A DNA stretch of 64,000 bases from Huiozyma naganishii CBS 8797 (Eukaryota; Ascomycota; Saccharomycetes; Saccharomycetales; Saccharomycetaceae), in NCBI RefSeq assembly GCF_000348985.1, contig NC_035930.1, forward strand, positions 372,001 to 436,000. Direction: 5' to 3'. Positions within the stretch are counted from its first letter, which is position 1; every line of letters begins with the position of its first letter. The position numbers and the translations under genes are program-made. The notes beneath the pieces are model-generated. The model did not search any database. It saw nothing but the letters and a program-made list of their open reading frames with translations, and was not told the DNA's origin. Shown piece by piece: positions 17,448-30,291 of this stretch.

Positions 17448-19265
17448 ATGAAGAGATCGTTTGTCGCCTTTGCAGAGCATGTCACTCGGGCCACGAGGTC
17501 TATCCCGCCCGTGAGGCCGCCGTATAAGAACATGCTGAAGGATCCGTCGAAGAAGTACAGGGCGTTCCAGCCTCCAAAAATGCAGAGCAGGAAGTGGCCA
17601 GATAACACCATCACGAAGGCCCCCAGATGGCTCTCGACAGACCTGAGGGACGGGAACCAGTCCCTGCCAGACCCAATGTCCGTGGAACAGAAGAAAGAGT
17701 ACTTCCATAAACTGGTCGGCATGGGATTCAAAGAGATCGAGGTCTCGTTTCCCTCCGCCTCGCAGACTGATTTCGATTTCACCAGGTACGCCGTCGAGAA
17801 CGCTCCAGACGACGTCTCGATCCAGGCGCTCGTACAGTCCAGGGAGCACCTGATCAGGAGAACTGTCGAGTCTCTAACGGGCGCCAAACGTGCCACAATC
17901 CACACTTACCTCGCCACAAGCGATATGTTCAGAGAGATTGTGTTCAATATGTCCCAAGAACAGGCCATCGCGAAGGCCGTCGAGGCAACAAAACTAGTCC
18001 GCAAACTGACCAAAGATGACCCATCGCAACAGGCTACCCGTTGGTCGTACGAGTTCTCCCCCGAGTGTTTCAGCGATACGCCTCCTGAGTTTGCCCTGCA
18101 AATCTGCGAGGCAGTCAAGCAAGCTTGGGAACCCACGGTCGATAACCCAATCATCTTCAACCTGCCGGCTACGATCGAGGTCGCTACTCCAAACGTATAC
18201 GCTGACTTGATCGAGTACTTCAGCACGCACATCTCAGAGAGGGAGAAAGTGTGCATCTCGACGCATAACCATAACGACAGAGGTTGTGCCGTTGCGGCGA
18301 CCGAGTTAGGGTTGCTCGCCGGTGCTGACCGTGTGGAAGGTTGCATCTTCGGTAACGGGGAACGTACAGGGAACGTCGATATCGTCACCGTTGGGTTGAA
18401 CATGTACACGCAGGGGATCTCACCAAACTTGGATTTCTCCGACATGACCTCCATTAGAGAGGTTGTGGAACGGTGCAATAAGATCCCTGTCCCACAGAGA
18501 GCACCTTACGGTGGGGACCTCGTCGTTTGTGCATTTTCTGGTTCGCACCAGGACGCTATCAAGAAGGGTTTTGCCCTACAGGAGAAGAAGAAGGCTCAAG
18601 GTATCGAGGACCCTCTTTGGAGAATCCCATACTTGCCCCTGGACCCAAAGGATATTGGCAGAGACTACGAGGCAGTCATCAGAGTCAACTCTCAGTCCGG
18701 TAAGGGCGGTGCCGCCTGGGTCATTTTGAGATCGCTAGGTTTGGACTTGCCGAAGTCTATGCAGGTCGAATTCTCGAAAGCGGTGCAAGACAACGCGGAC
18801 GCCCTGGGCAGAGAACTGAAGGCAGACGAGATTACTTCCGTTTTGAAGAAACATTACAACTACAACAACGAGGCCTGTAGAGACATCGAGCTGATGGAAT
18901 ACGATGTCCAGAAGTTCGGTTCCGAGCGCAGAGTTTTGGCGGGTAAAGTCAAGATCAACGGCCAAATTGTCAGCATCGAAGGTACAGGGAACGGTCCTAT
19001 CTCTTCGCTGGTGGACGCCTTCTCGAAGCTACTAAACGTGAGATTCGCAGTCTCCAACTACACAGAACATTCCTTGGGGTCCGGCTCGTCCACCCAAGCT
19101 GCATCCTACGTCAGCATGACTTACAACACCACTGACGGCAAGGCCTATAAATGGGGGATCGGTGTTTCCGAGGATGTCGGTGACTCCTCCGTCGAAGCCA
19201 TCTTCTCATGCATCAACAACATCGTCAGATCGGGCGATGTCGCATTGCCCGAAATCTCTAAGTAA
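17448..19265 (+). CDS. LEU4: Leu4, 2-isopropylmalate synthase
   Basis: 605 residues. The enzyme condenses 2-ketoisovalerate with acetyl-CoA, the first committed step of leucine synthesis. The HMGL-type catalytic barrel is intact: STDLRDGNQSL near residue 63, the metal-binding STHNHNDRG segment (about 271) and GNGERTGNVD. The C-terminal leucine-sensing regulatory domain shows EGTGNGPISSLVDA and the loop GSGSSTQAASYV. The first 30 residues are basic and hydroxylated, fitting a mitochondrial targeting signal. An internal Met at MLKDPSKKY matches the alternative start that gives the cytosolic short form in S. cerevisiae. The C-terminus is slightly shorter than in S. cerevisiae. It is flanked by MET4 and INP52 as in S. 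cerevisiae, which separates it from paralogue LEU9. Confidence 0.97.
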   Translation: MKRSFVAFAEHVTRATRSIPPVRPPYKNMLKDPSKKYRAFQPPKMQSRKWPDNTITKAPRWLSTDLRDGNQSLPDPMSVEQKKEYFHKLVGMGFKEIEVSFPSASQTDFDFTRYAVENAPDDVSIQALVQSREHLIRRTVESLTGAKRATIHTYLATSDMFREIVFNMSQEQAIAKAVEATKLVRKLTKDDPSQQATRWSYEFSPECFSDTPPEFALQICEAVKQAWEPTVDNPIIFNLPATIEVATPNVYADLIEYFSTHISEREKVCISTHNHNDRGCAVAATELGLLAGADRVEGCIFGNGERTGNVDIVTVGLNMYTQGISPNLDFSDMTSIREVVERCNKIPVPQRAPYGGDLVVCAFSGSHQDAIKKGFALQEKKKAQGIEDPLWRIPYLPLDPKDIGRDYEAVIRVNSQSGKGGAAWVILRSLGLDLPKSMQVEFSKAVQDNADALGRELKADEITSVLKKHYNYNNEACRDIELMEYDVQKFGSERRVLAGKVKINGQIVSIEGTGNGPISSLVDAFSKLLNVRFAVSNYTEHSLGSGSSTQAASYVSMTYNTTDGKAYKWGIGVSEDVGDSSVEAIFSCINNIVRSGDVALPEISK

Positions 19266-19580
19266 GCAAGAACGGGATGAAGTAGAGCCCTTCTCAGGGC
19301 AACTTTTTCCGTAGATCGTAGTGTGTAACAGAATTGAAGGGACTGTGTTCCATTCACACTCAACTACATATTATAAAGTGACACTATTTATTGTACAGTA
19401 ACCCATCACTTTCAACAGTCTCTCTCTGTTTCTGTAAACTGCTGGAAAAACGAGAAAGAGGGAAATCAGTATTTTAACCGACAAGAAAGTAGAAGCGAAA
19501 AGAGAGTGCGTGGGATACTACTGCACCACAGACTACGTGCGAGAACCTTGACAGGTCAATCAGTTGCTGGGAGTGCGCCA
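19266..19580 (+). promoter_or_regulatory. LEU4 3' flank and INP52 upstream region
   Basis: 315 bp between two plus-strand genes. Nothing recognisable is seen beyond A+T-rich segments such as TACATATTATAAAG near 19365 that could serve 3' processing. The INP52 frame is open upstream to 19506 without an ATG. Confidence 0.4.
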
Positions 19581-22500
19581 ATGCAGATTTTGGTATCACA
19601 TCCAAATTCCCCGAGGAGCATTGCACTCGCATCTAAGTCATTTTCCCTTGTTTTCAGACCGGTTCGCAAGTCTGAGATTTCATGTGCGGTGGAACTGGTC
19701 CCGAATCATGAGCTTAAGAGATCAGATTATAAACGGCTCACACGGCACGAGGTTCACGGGTTTATTGGTCTTATCTCACTGAACGACAGTATCTTCATTG
19801 GTACCATTACGGGAAGTGCAAAAGTTGCCTCACCAACACCGCATGAAACTGTCAATAAGATATATGCGGTCGATTTCTACTGTTTAACGGATCGCAGCTG
19901 GGATTTCGTGGACTTGGATGTGCAGGGCAGAGCATTGCCCGAACCGGGTGCCCCCGCGGCAGATTCTGCTCTTCAACACCCGTGCTTTGAGTTGAAGAAG
20001 CTGCTGTCCAATGGGTCGTTCTACTACAGCTCAGACTTTGATCTGACATCGACTCTACAGGGGAGGGGGTTCAATACGAATTCCTTGAGCAAAGACAACT
20101 TCGAGGAAGAGTTTATGTGGAACCACTTTATGATGCACGATATGGTCAATTATAGAGACCGATCGGATTCCAGCACAAAAGAGATTTTGGACGCTGAAGG
20201 GTTTTTGACCACCGTCATCAGAGGGTTCGCAGAGACATTCGTCACTTTTATCAAAAGGTGGAAGGTTTCACAGACAGTCATCTCAAAGCAAAGTTGGAAG
20301 CGTGCCGGGACGCGGTTCAACATGCGAGGCATAAACGACGAGGGCTACGTCGCCAATTTCGTTGAGACAGAATTCATTATGTACTCTTCAGAGTACTGTT
20401 ACGCTTATACACAGGTGAGGGGAAGTGTGCCTGTGTTTTGGGAACAAGACGCAGCACTTATCAATCCGAAGGTTCAGATTACGCGGTCCACAGAAGCGAC
20501 GCAAAAATCCTTCGATACGCATTTCATGAAACTATTGAATAAATACGGTCCTGTGGACGTAATCAATCTTCTTTCGGAAAAATCATCCGAAGCACAACTC
20601 TCGCGGCGATATAAGGAGCAACTGCAATCCTCGCCGAACTTTAAATATGACGAAGATGTCTTGTTGACCGTGTTTGATTTCCATAAAGAGACCTCCCAAG
20701 ACGGGTTTGTAGGGGCCGCTAAAATACTACCTCAGATCTTAAAATTCATGATGAATGCAGGTTACTTTTCATACGACGTAAGGGAGGACAGAGTGATATC
20801 CAAGCAGCAAGGTATCTTTCGGACCAACTGTCTGGACTGTTTGGATAGAACAAATTTAGTCCAGCAGTTAATCTCTTTGGAAGTTTTCAAACTGTTTTTA
20901 CACGATTTCGAGATTCTCGACAGGAGGGGTGTACATAACGAGTTGGACTTTGTACAAAGACACAATTCTTTGTGGGCAGATCATGGAGACCAGATTTCTC
21001 AAATTTATACTGGTACAAACGCCTTGAAGTCGTCGTTTAGCAGGAAGGGTAAAATGTCATTTGCCGGTACACTGTCAGATGCGACCAAGTCAGTTAGTAG
21101 AATGTACATCAACAACTTTATGGATAAAAATAAGCAGTTGAAAATTGATGGACTACTTGGTCGATTGCCCGACCAGAAACCCGTTAGTCTGTACGACCCT
21201 GAAAATGAGTTTGTGACCACTGAGCTCGAAAAAAGATCGGACTCCTTCACCTCGTATTCAAATATGAATCTGTTCGTTGGAACGTTCAACGTCAACAATT
21301 TATCTAACCGTTCGTCGGACCTTTCCAAATGGCTATTCCCGATCGGTAACAAATTTAAGCCAGATGTTGTCGTGTTAGGTTTGCAGGAAGTCATAGCGAT
21401 GTCTGCCGGGTCAATACTAAATGCGGACTATACAAAGGGTTCTGTATGGAAGACTATGGTTAGCAACTGTCTGAACCAGTACGCAGAGAAGTATATTTTG
21501 TTGAGAGTCGAGCAGATGTCATCGATTCTAATATTGTTGTTTGTGAAGGAAGATAAGATAAACCACGCCACCCAAGTTGAAGGTTCGACCAAAAAAACTG
21601 GTTTTGGTGGGATGGCCGGTAACAAAGGTGCGGTGGCGATCAGATTGAAATATGGGAATACCTCGTTTTGTTTTGTAAACTCCCATTTTGCTGCCGGTGC
21701 GAAGAACGTGGACGAACGTGCCAACGATTATGCAGCGATCAACAAAAGCATCTCGTTCACCGGTGGGAGAAACATATCACAACACGAGTGCATTTTCTGG
21801 CTTGGTGACTTGAATTTCAGGATTTCGCTGGACAACCTTCAAGTGCGGCGCGAACTGTCAGAGCAGAAGGAGGGGTATCTTGAGCGGTTGATGAAGTATG
21901 ATCAGCTGACGCAAGCTATCAATTCAAATAACATTTTTAGAGACTTTTGCGAGCCGACCATCCAGTTCTGCCCGACGTACAAGTATGATTTCGGTACGGA
22001 CATCTACGACACCTCGGAAAAGGCAAGAACACCGTCTTGGACGGATCGTATTATCTATAAGGGTAATAACTTGCAACCTTTGGCATATTCCGATGCTCCT
22101 TTGAAGCTGAGCGATCACAAGCCCGTTTATGCAGCCTATAGATGCAAAGTCGGGTTTATCGACGAGGCCAAAAAGTTGCACTTAAGGAATGAACTTTACT
22201 TGGACTACAAAAATAAGGTAGATAGAGCGGGACCCGAGCATGCGAGTACTTTCCCGATGGAAGAAGAGAAGCGGGTACGGCAAAGACTTTCGTTGCCAGT
22301 GGAGAACCAACTCGCGCCAGTATCGTTAAAATCGCGTTCCTCTGGGACGTCTCTTCAATCGGCTGTCCGTTCACCATCCGAGCTAGAAAGGAAGAACATG
22401 TCGTTGACCCCACCACCGGTCCCCCAGCGGAAGACTCTGCCCACGCAGCGAATGCCGCCGAAACCGCCGATGTCAAGATCATCTACGTCATTGCACAGTC

Positions 22501-22898
22501 AAGGTCTTGCCGCTGTTGGCAGCAACAGCAGCATTCCGGATTTGATCGAATTGGATAGTTTACCTGCTTCAGAGGATGACGAGTCCTCTGGTGTCGCCGC
22601 ACCGAAGAGACCCGTGCCTCCGCCTCCACCGCGGAAACCCAGTTCACAGGGCATCGCCCCTGTTGGCAGGAAAGAAACGGAATTCTCCATCCGGGGAAAC
22701 TTGCCCCCCGGTGAGACAAGTATAGACGACACCTCTGCAAACTCCTCATTACTAGAGATGGTGATTGATTCATCCTCACCGAAGAGAACGCGCCAACTTT
22801 TACCGACGAGTGAATCAGATAGTGCACGGAGCCTTAAAAAGACCCCGCCCGCTGTCCCCGCAAAGAAACCGCAACTACACAACTTGGAGATAAGGTAA
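19581..22898 (+). CDS. INP52: Inp52 (synaptojanin-like) phosphoinositide phosphatase
   Basis: 1105 residues from the ATG at 19581 (MQILVSHPNSPRS). Two catalytic domains are present. The N-terminal Sac1 domain has the CX5R motif RTNCLDCLDRTNLVQQ near residue 414, which is intact, unlike in Inp51 where the Sac domain is inactive. The inositol-5-phosphatase domain at about 565-855 has VVLGLQEV, WLGDLNFRI, SWTDRIIYK and LSDHKPVYAA. A proline-rich tail (PPPVPQR, PPPPPRKP, VPAKKP) resembles SH3-binding sequence used by family members to reach actin patches. Role: removes phosphates from PI(4,5)P2, PI4P and PI3P during endocytosis. INP52 and INP53 are ohnologues; the place next to LEU4 and YNL108C supports INP52. 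YAF9, present downstream in S. cerevisiae, is missing. Confidence 0.94.
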   Translation: MQILVSHPNSPRSIALASKSFSLVFRPVRKSEISCAVELVPNHELKRSDYKRLTRHEVHGFIGLISLNDSIFIGTITGSAKVASPTPHETVNKIYAVDFYCLTDRSWDFVDLDVQGRALPEPGAPAADSALQHPCFELKKLLSNGSFYYSSDFDLTSTLQGRGFNTNSLSKDNFEEEFMWNHFMMHDMVNYRDRSDSSTKEILDAEGFLTTVIRGFAETFVTFIKRWKVSQTVISKQSWKRAGTRFNMRGINDEGYVANFVETEFIMYSSEYCYAYTQVRGSVPVFWEQDAALINPKVQITRSTEATQKSFDTHFMKLLNKYGPVDVINLLSEKSSEAQLSRRYKEQLQSSPNFKYDEDVLLTVFDFHKETSQDGFVGAAKILPQILKFMMNAGYFSYDVREDRVISKQQGIFRTNCLDCLDRTNLVQQLISLEVFKLFLHDFEILDRRGVHNELDFVQRHNSLWADHGDQISQIYTGTNALKSSFSRKGKMSFAGTLSDATKSVSRMYINNFMDKNKQLKIDGLLGRLPDQKPVSLYDPENEFVTTELEKRSDSFTSYSNMNLFVGTFNVNNLSNRSSDLSKWLFPIGNKFKPDVVVLGLQEVIAMSAGSILNADYTKGSVWKTMVSNCLNQYAEKYILLRVEQMSSILILLFVKEDKINHATQVEGSTKKTGFGGMAGNKGAVAIRLKYGNTSFCFVNSHFAAGAKNVDERANDYAAINKSISFTGGRNISQHECIFWLGDLNFRISLDNLQVRRELSEQKEGYLERLMKYDQLTQAINSNNIFRDFCEPTIQFCPTYKYDFGTDIYDTSEKARTPSWTDRIIYKGNNLQPLAYSDAPLKLSDHKPVYAAYRCKVGFIDEAKKLHLRNELYLDYKNKVDRAGPEHASTFPMEEEKRVRQRLSLPVENQLAPVSLKSRSSGTSLQSAVRSPSELERKNMSLTPPPVPQRKTLPTQRMPPKPPMSRSSTSLHSQGLAAVGSNSSIPDLIELDSLPASEDDESSGVAAPKRPVPPPPPRKPSSQGIAPVGRKETEFSIRGNLPPGETSIDDTSANSSLLEMVIDSSSPKRTRQLLPTSESDSARSLKKTPPAVPAKKPQLHNLEIR

Positions 22899-23189
22899 AG
22901 CGGTGCACCAGGCGGAGAGTACAAAGCATCATCGCAGTTCGGCCAGCACTATACGCGTTCTATTGACACAACGATGCCATTGTTGAAGTGGATCCGAGAT
23001 GCTGCGTCAAAAAGAAACAGAGTTTATCCGACCGGAACAAAAGAACGGAAAAATCGCCTGTCTTTTGAATTATATAAGCACAAGTGCCGGAGGACACAGG
23101 CAAGATAGAGAGTACGTTGAACCTTCGACGAGGACTGCTGTGATCTAGACCAGGCCGTGTATCTATTTGACTAGTTTTCTTCTGGAGAA

Positions 23190-23993
23190 ATGGCGGTCAA
23201 GACTATATATATTGTAAGACACGGGTACCGTTCTAACTGGCTGCCCGAGGGTCCCTACCCACCCCCACCGACCGGGATTGAAAATGATGTGCCTCTCGCG
23301 GAGCACGGTCTCGAGCAGTCCGAGGAGCTCAGTGAGCACATTGCGCAGCTCGAAGTCAAGCCACAAGTGATCTTCACGTCGCCCTTCTACCGGTGCTTGC
23401 AGACGATATCTCCCACGAAGAAGAAGTTGCAGATTCCGTTGTACGTGGACAGGGGCCTTGGCGAGTGGTTCAAGAAGGACAGGGATGTTGTGCCGACTCC
23501 TGCGTCGAACGGCGTGATCGGGAAGTTTTTCCCAGGGCTGCTCGCCGGTGAGTGGGAGGACAGTGTGATCCCTTCGAAGTCCGGTGAAAGCGAGACGGAT
23601 ATCTTTGCCCGGGCGCACGCATTCTGGCCTGTGTTCATCGGGCACGTGGAGCGGGAATTCCCGGACGTCGAGACGGTGATCCTCGTCACGCATGCTGCGA
23701 CGAAGGCCGCCCTTGGGATGAACCTGTTGAAGTTCCCCAATGCGCGCGAGGCGATAGACGAACAGGGGACAATGATACGGAACGGCAGCTGTGCGCTGGA
23801 CCGGTTCGACTGCAGGGCTCGTGGGCAAGATTTCTACGGGGGGGAGTGGGAGCTCGTGACGAACGGGGATACGTCGTTCTTGACCAACGGCGAGGAGATG
23901 AACTGGAACTTCCAGAACCGTTTCGAGGCCGGGTCCGATGCGGATATTCGGGCGCGCCGGCTCACTGCTGCCGCGAAGGGGAAGCTGGAGTGA
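23190..23993 (+). CDS. YNL108C-like histidine-phosphatase-fold protein (paralogue of TFIIIC subunit Tfc7)
   Basis: 267 residues. The histidine phosphatase fold is clear: RHG at residues 10-12 ([19 protein letters not shown]), [10 protein letters not shown], and a late [11 protein letters not shown] carrying the second His. The [15 protein letters not shown] string is shared by yeast Tfc7 (tau55) and its paralogue YNL108C. Tfc7 has a further ~170-residue C-terminal half that contacts TFIIIC partners; this protein stops where the phosphatase domain ends, as YNL108C does. Synteny also fits YNL108C. Substrate unknown. The gene is GC-rich relative to INP52. The 291 bp upstream hold no gene; ATATAAGC near 23072 may be the TATA box. 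Confidence 0.88.
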   Translation: MAVKTIYIVRHGYRSNWLPEGPYPPPPTGIENDVPLAEHGLEQSEELSEHIAQLEVKPQVIFTSPFYRCLQTISPTKKKLQIPLYVDRGLGEWFKKDRDVVPTPASNGVIGKFFPGLLAGEWEDSVIPSKSGESETDIFARAHAFWPVFIGHVEREFPDVETVILVTHAATKAALGMNLLKFPNAREAIDEQGTMIRNGSCALDRFDCRARGQDFYGGEWELVTNGDTSFLTNGEEMNWNFQNRFEAGSDADIRARRLTAAAKGKLE

Positions 23994-24080
23994 CCGATCC
24001 AATAGATACCATTATACAGTTAACACACCATTGACACATACGAGTCCTCATCGTCGTCATCGACGAATATCGTACTGAAC

Positions 24081-24130
24081 TGAAAATTTTTCGATAATTG
24101 TCAAAAAAATGGAGAAGAGGAGCTCATCGC
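24081..24130 (+). promoter_or_regulatory. RRPE and PAC elements upstream of NOP15
   Basis: TGAAAATTTTTC (24081-24092, RRPE) and CTCATCGC (24123-24130, the PAC motif in reverse orientation) lie 71-120 bp before the NOP15 ATG. This pairing is the standard signature of ribosome-biogenesis promoters (Stb3 on RRPE; Dot6/Tod6 on PAC). Both motifs match closely, and the gene belongs to the right class. Confidence 0.8.
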
Positions 24131-24200
24131 AACTTTTTATGGGTACAGTGAGTTGCTTGAACTACTACAGCACAAGTACAGCAGACGTACTGGGTGAGCA

Positions 24201-24890
24201 ATGGTTAAGTCTCTGAGCAAGAAGGGTAGGCAAGGTGTAAGGGCTGCGGCCGCGACTGCAAAGGTGGATGTGGAGGACGATTCGAAGGTGAGCGTCGAGT
24301 CCTCGCAGTCTAGTGAGGAGGAGGAGATGGAGGGTCTTTCCGATTTGGAGGCCGAGGCTGAGGCCGTGGAGTTGTCTGGGTCCGAGGAGGACACTGTCTC
24401 TGGTGACAAACGCCACAAGATCAAGAAGCTGAGCAACAAGAGGAGGGACACCGCTGCTGCGGGCGGGAAATCCAGTGGTGCACGTGACGAGCACTCGAGT
24501 ATCCTGTACGTGAGCCGTCTGCCGCACGGGTTCCACGAGCGGGAGTTGTCGCGATACTTCTCGCAATTTGGGGACTTGAAGGAGGTCCGTCTGGCGCGGA
24601 ACAAGAAGACGGGGAACTCGAGACACTACGGGTTCATCGAGTTTGCCGAGGTGGGTGATGCGCAGGTCGCGCAGGAGACGATGAACAATTATTTGCTGAT
24701 GGGCCATTTACTGCAGGTGCGTCTGTTGGGCAAAGGTTCGAAGATCGAGAAGCTGTACAAGTACAAGAAGCGTGCGTTCAGCGAGACCCCTGTGAAGAAG
24801 AGCAAGAAGGAGCTGAAACAGAAGGCTGCAGAGAAGCAGAGCGACAGATTCACCAAACTGGAGAAGGCCGGTATCGCCTTCAAGTGGTGA
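24201..24890 (+). CDS. NOP15: Nop15, nucleolar RRM protein for 60S ribosome assembly
   Basis: 229 residues. The N-terminal ~95 are acidic and Ser/Glu-rich, followed by a Lys-rich patch. One RNA-recognition motif at about 99-178 has RNP2 ILYVSRLP and RNP1 RHYGFIEF. The basic C-terminus ends in KLEKAGIAFKW. Family knowledge: Nop15 binds pre-rRNA at ITS2 and is essential for 27S processing and cytokinesis. Matching order (YNL110C between YNL108C and CYB5), length and PAC/RRPE motifs support the name. Confidence 0.95.
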   Translation: MVKSLSKKGRQGVRAAAATAKVDVEDDSKVSVESSQSSEEEEMEGLSDLEAEAEAVELSGSEEDTVSGDKRHKIKKLSNKRRDTAAAGGKSSGARDEHSSILYVSRLPHGFHERELSRYFSQFGDLKEVRLARNKKTGNSRHYGFIEFAEVGDAQVAQETMNNYLLMGHLLQVRLLGKGSKIEKLYKYKKRAFSETPVKKSKKELKQKAAEKQSDRFTKLEKAGIAFKW

Positions 24891-25526
24891 CCACAGCCGC
24901 ACCTAGTAAAGAGTATAAAACACTGTATATTAAACGCCATACCGTCAATTGTCTACGCAGACTCCTCTAGAGCAGCGGATGGGGAGCTGACTAATTCCGG
25001 TGGGACACCACTGCTAATTTCATAATGTCCGATATACCGTTGCCGAAGAAACCGTTGCTGCACGCATTCCCCCCCCCTCTTCCAGGGCTAAACGAGCACC
25101 AGGTCCATTGTCCGCGCCGAGTAAGAGTGCGAGCCTGCAATCTGACACTTGTTCCTCGAGGACACGACGGGATATACCGGTCACAAGAGCTCGTTCCTGC
25201 CCTCTGCGATTCAGCGTAGACCCACTATCTCCAGGCAGAGAAGTGCTCCCCCTCCCAGGCTCGCTCCCAGGCCCGCCCTCACTAACTCCAGGCAGAGCGC
25301 CTGCCTGGAACCGCAGGCGGAAAAATCGGTTTAGGCCGCTCGTTCAGCGCAGCGTCTCTTCGGGTGTTTCCCTTTTGGGCGATGCTCAGAACGAAAGAAA
25401 AATTTGGTGTGATATATATATATATAAGGCGAGCAGGTCGAGACCACTTGTCGTGTTTGGTGGTGGAGTTCACTTGTACTCTGCAACAGATATCCTCAAA
25501 CACCACAACTACAATCAATTACAACA
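24891..25526 (+). promoter_or_regulatory. CYB5 upstream region
   Basis: 636 bp without a recognisable gene. An A+T-rich 3' flank of NOP15 comes first. Next is a C-rich segment with two copies of CTCCAGGCAGAG (about 25231 and 25283), the second running into an inverted repeat GCCTGCCTGG..CCGCAGGCGG. CCCCT (stress-element-like) cores occur near 25073 and 25247. A long TATATATA run at about 25413-25426 probably includes the CYB5 TATA element, some 100 bp before its ATG. Factors are not identifiable. Confidence 0.5.
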
Positions 25527-25886
25527 ATGGCCAAGATATACACTTACGAAGACGTCGCACAGCACTCTACCAGCGAGGACGCCTGGATCGTTATCGACAA
25601 CAGAGTGTACGAAGTCACAAAATTCTTGGATGAGCACCCAGGTGGTGAGGAGATTCTGCTGGAAATGGCTGGCGCTGACGCCACCACCAACTTCCTGGAC
25701 ATCGGTCACTCCGATGACGCCATGAAGATCCTCAAGACTAGATACATCGGTGACATCGACCCAAGCAGTAAACCTATCCCAAAGAAGGTCGTCGAGACCA
25801 CGTCCTCGGAGACGAAGGGCAGCGGGAAGCTTGCGTCCGTGATCGCCCTCATCTGCTTCGTCATCGGCTACTACCTACTCAACTGA
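25527..25886 (+). CDS. CYB5: Cyb5, microsomal cytochrome b5
   Basis: 119 residues. The haem-binding domain has the classic EHPGGEEIL with axial His37 and a second axial His61 (FLDIGHSDDAM). A Lys/Ser-rich linker leads to one C-terminal hydrophobic segment (LASVIALICFVIGYYLLN), the tail anchor in the ER membrane. Role: electron donor for sterol and sphingolipid hydroxylation/desaturation. It is convergent with DBP2, as in S. cerevisiae (YNL111C-YNL112W). Codon choice is strongly biased, suggesting high expression. Confidence 0.97.
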   Translation: MAKIYTYEDVAQHSTSEDAWIVIDNRVYEVTKFLDEHPGGEEILLEMAGADATTNFLDIGHSDDAMKILKTRYIGDIDPSSKPIPKKVVETTSSETKGSGKLASVIALICFVIGYYLLN

Positions 25887-26203
25887 ATCATCCACACACA
25901 AACCATAAATCAACAATAACGCTCTCTATTTATATACACCAGGTTACGCTCTGAGACGGATCGCATATAATGTACCAATTGATCCCACTCATAAATCTAG
26001 CACTATAATGTACAATATATCTTATTTATAACAACAAAAAAGAATAAAAGTATCAAACGACCCATGTCTCAATCTCAAGATTAATCTGCAGTGGAAAGAT
26101 TGTAGTAATGTATCTATTATGATGTGAAGGAAACTAGCTATATATAGCAGATATGATAATATACAAAGTGGTTTTTGAAGTGACGGTGTGGTGTGCGCTT
26201 ACC
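25887..26203. other. Convergent 3' intergenic region CYB5/DBP2
   Basis: 317 bp, very A+T-rich, with runs such as TATATATAGC and AATAAAAG. It should contain the polyadenylation signals of both genes. No gene or repeat is recognised. Confidence 0.4.
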
Positions 26204-29411
<3,208 letters not shown>

Positions 29412-29867
29412 TCACATCTCCCTGATCCTCTGTGTGAAAACGTCTTCTACGACGTCACACATGTCCATGAGGTCTCCGAGACCCTTCTTGAATGCGTCGA
29501 CTGCGGTTATCTTCCCGTACGTCTGGATTCTGACGTTGAGCCAGTTCTCAGACGGGTGCGGGATGGAGTACCCGCAGAACTCGACCTCCGGGTTCTTCAT
29601 GATCACGTAACGCAGCGCGTTCCCGAGCGTGTGGTCCTCGTTCAGGATCTGGAACGACGCACACGTGCCGTCCTCCGTGGTCGCCTCGGGCAAGATCTTG
29701 ACCTTCTCCCTGTCAAGCTCCTCCTCTTCCTCATCACCCTCTCCATCATCATCATCATCAGCTGCACTCTCTCTCCTCGCCTGGGGCTCAACGACAGCAC
29801 CCTCGCTGTCAGACATCTGCACGTCGCCCTCTCTGTCTTCCCTGCTCTTCTCAGTGACGCCGCTCAT
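29412..29867 (-). CDS. RPC19: Rpc19 (AC19), shared subunit of RNA polymerases I and III
   Basis: 151 residues from the ATG at 29867 (MSGVTEKSRED); an open extension upstream is not conserved. An acidic N-terminus with a DDDDDGEGDEEEEE stretch precedes the RPB11-like dimerisation domain: SFQILNEDHTLGNALRYVIM, VEFCGYSIPHPSE. Role: heterodimer with Rpc40 in the assembly platform of Pol I and Pol III. Position next to DBP2 matches YNL113W. It is divergent from AZF1. A PAC-like GCGATGA at 30080-30086 in the shared promoter fits co-regulation with ribosome production. Confidence 0.96.
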   Translation of the reverse strand: MSGVTEKSREDREGDVQMSDSEGAVVEPQARRESAADDDDDGEGDEEEEELDREKVKILPEATTEDGTCASFQILNEDHTLGNALRYVIMKNPEVEFCGYSIPHPSENWLNVRIQTYGKITAVDAFKKGLGDLMDMCDVVEDVFTQRIREM

Positions 29868-30291
29868 TGTATATTTCTTTCCCCGTACTATAGTATTCCT
29901 CGAAATCACCTCAATTGACCTGCAATAATCACCACAACCACTCGCAACCACGCAAAACAGAGACTGAACAACGGCATCTCGTCGTTTCCTCTTCTGAAAC
30001 TTTTCACGATTTTGAAGGCGTTCCGTCGAAAGTGACGTCTTCGCGCCTTTAAATTTTTTTTCTTTCTTTTTGACGTTGAGCGATGAACTTTGACTCGTCA
30101 GGTACCTTCTCAAGAGTTCTTTTGAGGGCCTGTAGGGCAGCTCTGTGTGTGTGGTTTGATCCGTTGGAGAGCTGTGTCGCTTCTCTGTTAGAAATTGTTG
30201 ATTTCTCCCCTTTTTTTACTTTAATTAGCTCTACTTTGCCGCTATTTGTGGGGGGAGGAAAGATAGAGAGAGACATTGCGTTGGTGATTCG
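29868..30291. promoter_or_regulatory. Divergent RPC19/AZF1 promoter
   Basis: 424 bp. It holds TGAAACTTTTCACG near 29996, a TGACGTC (CRE-like) core near 30022, poly(T) tracts near 30052-30070 and GCGATGA (30080-30086), one base off the PAC consensus. No gene is seen. Confidence 0.5.

Noticed and set aside
25108..25725. 205-codon plus-strand frame across the CYB5 promoter and start
   Set aside because: It overlaps conserved CYB5 in another frame and contains TATA and repeat elements; no similarity is recognised.
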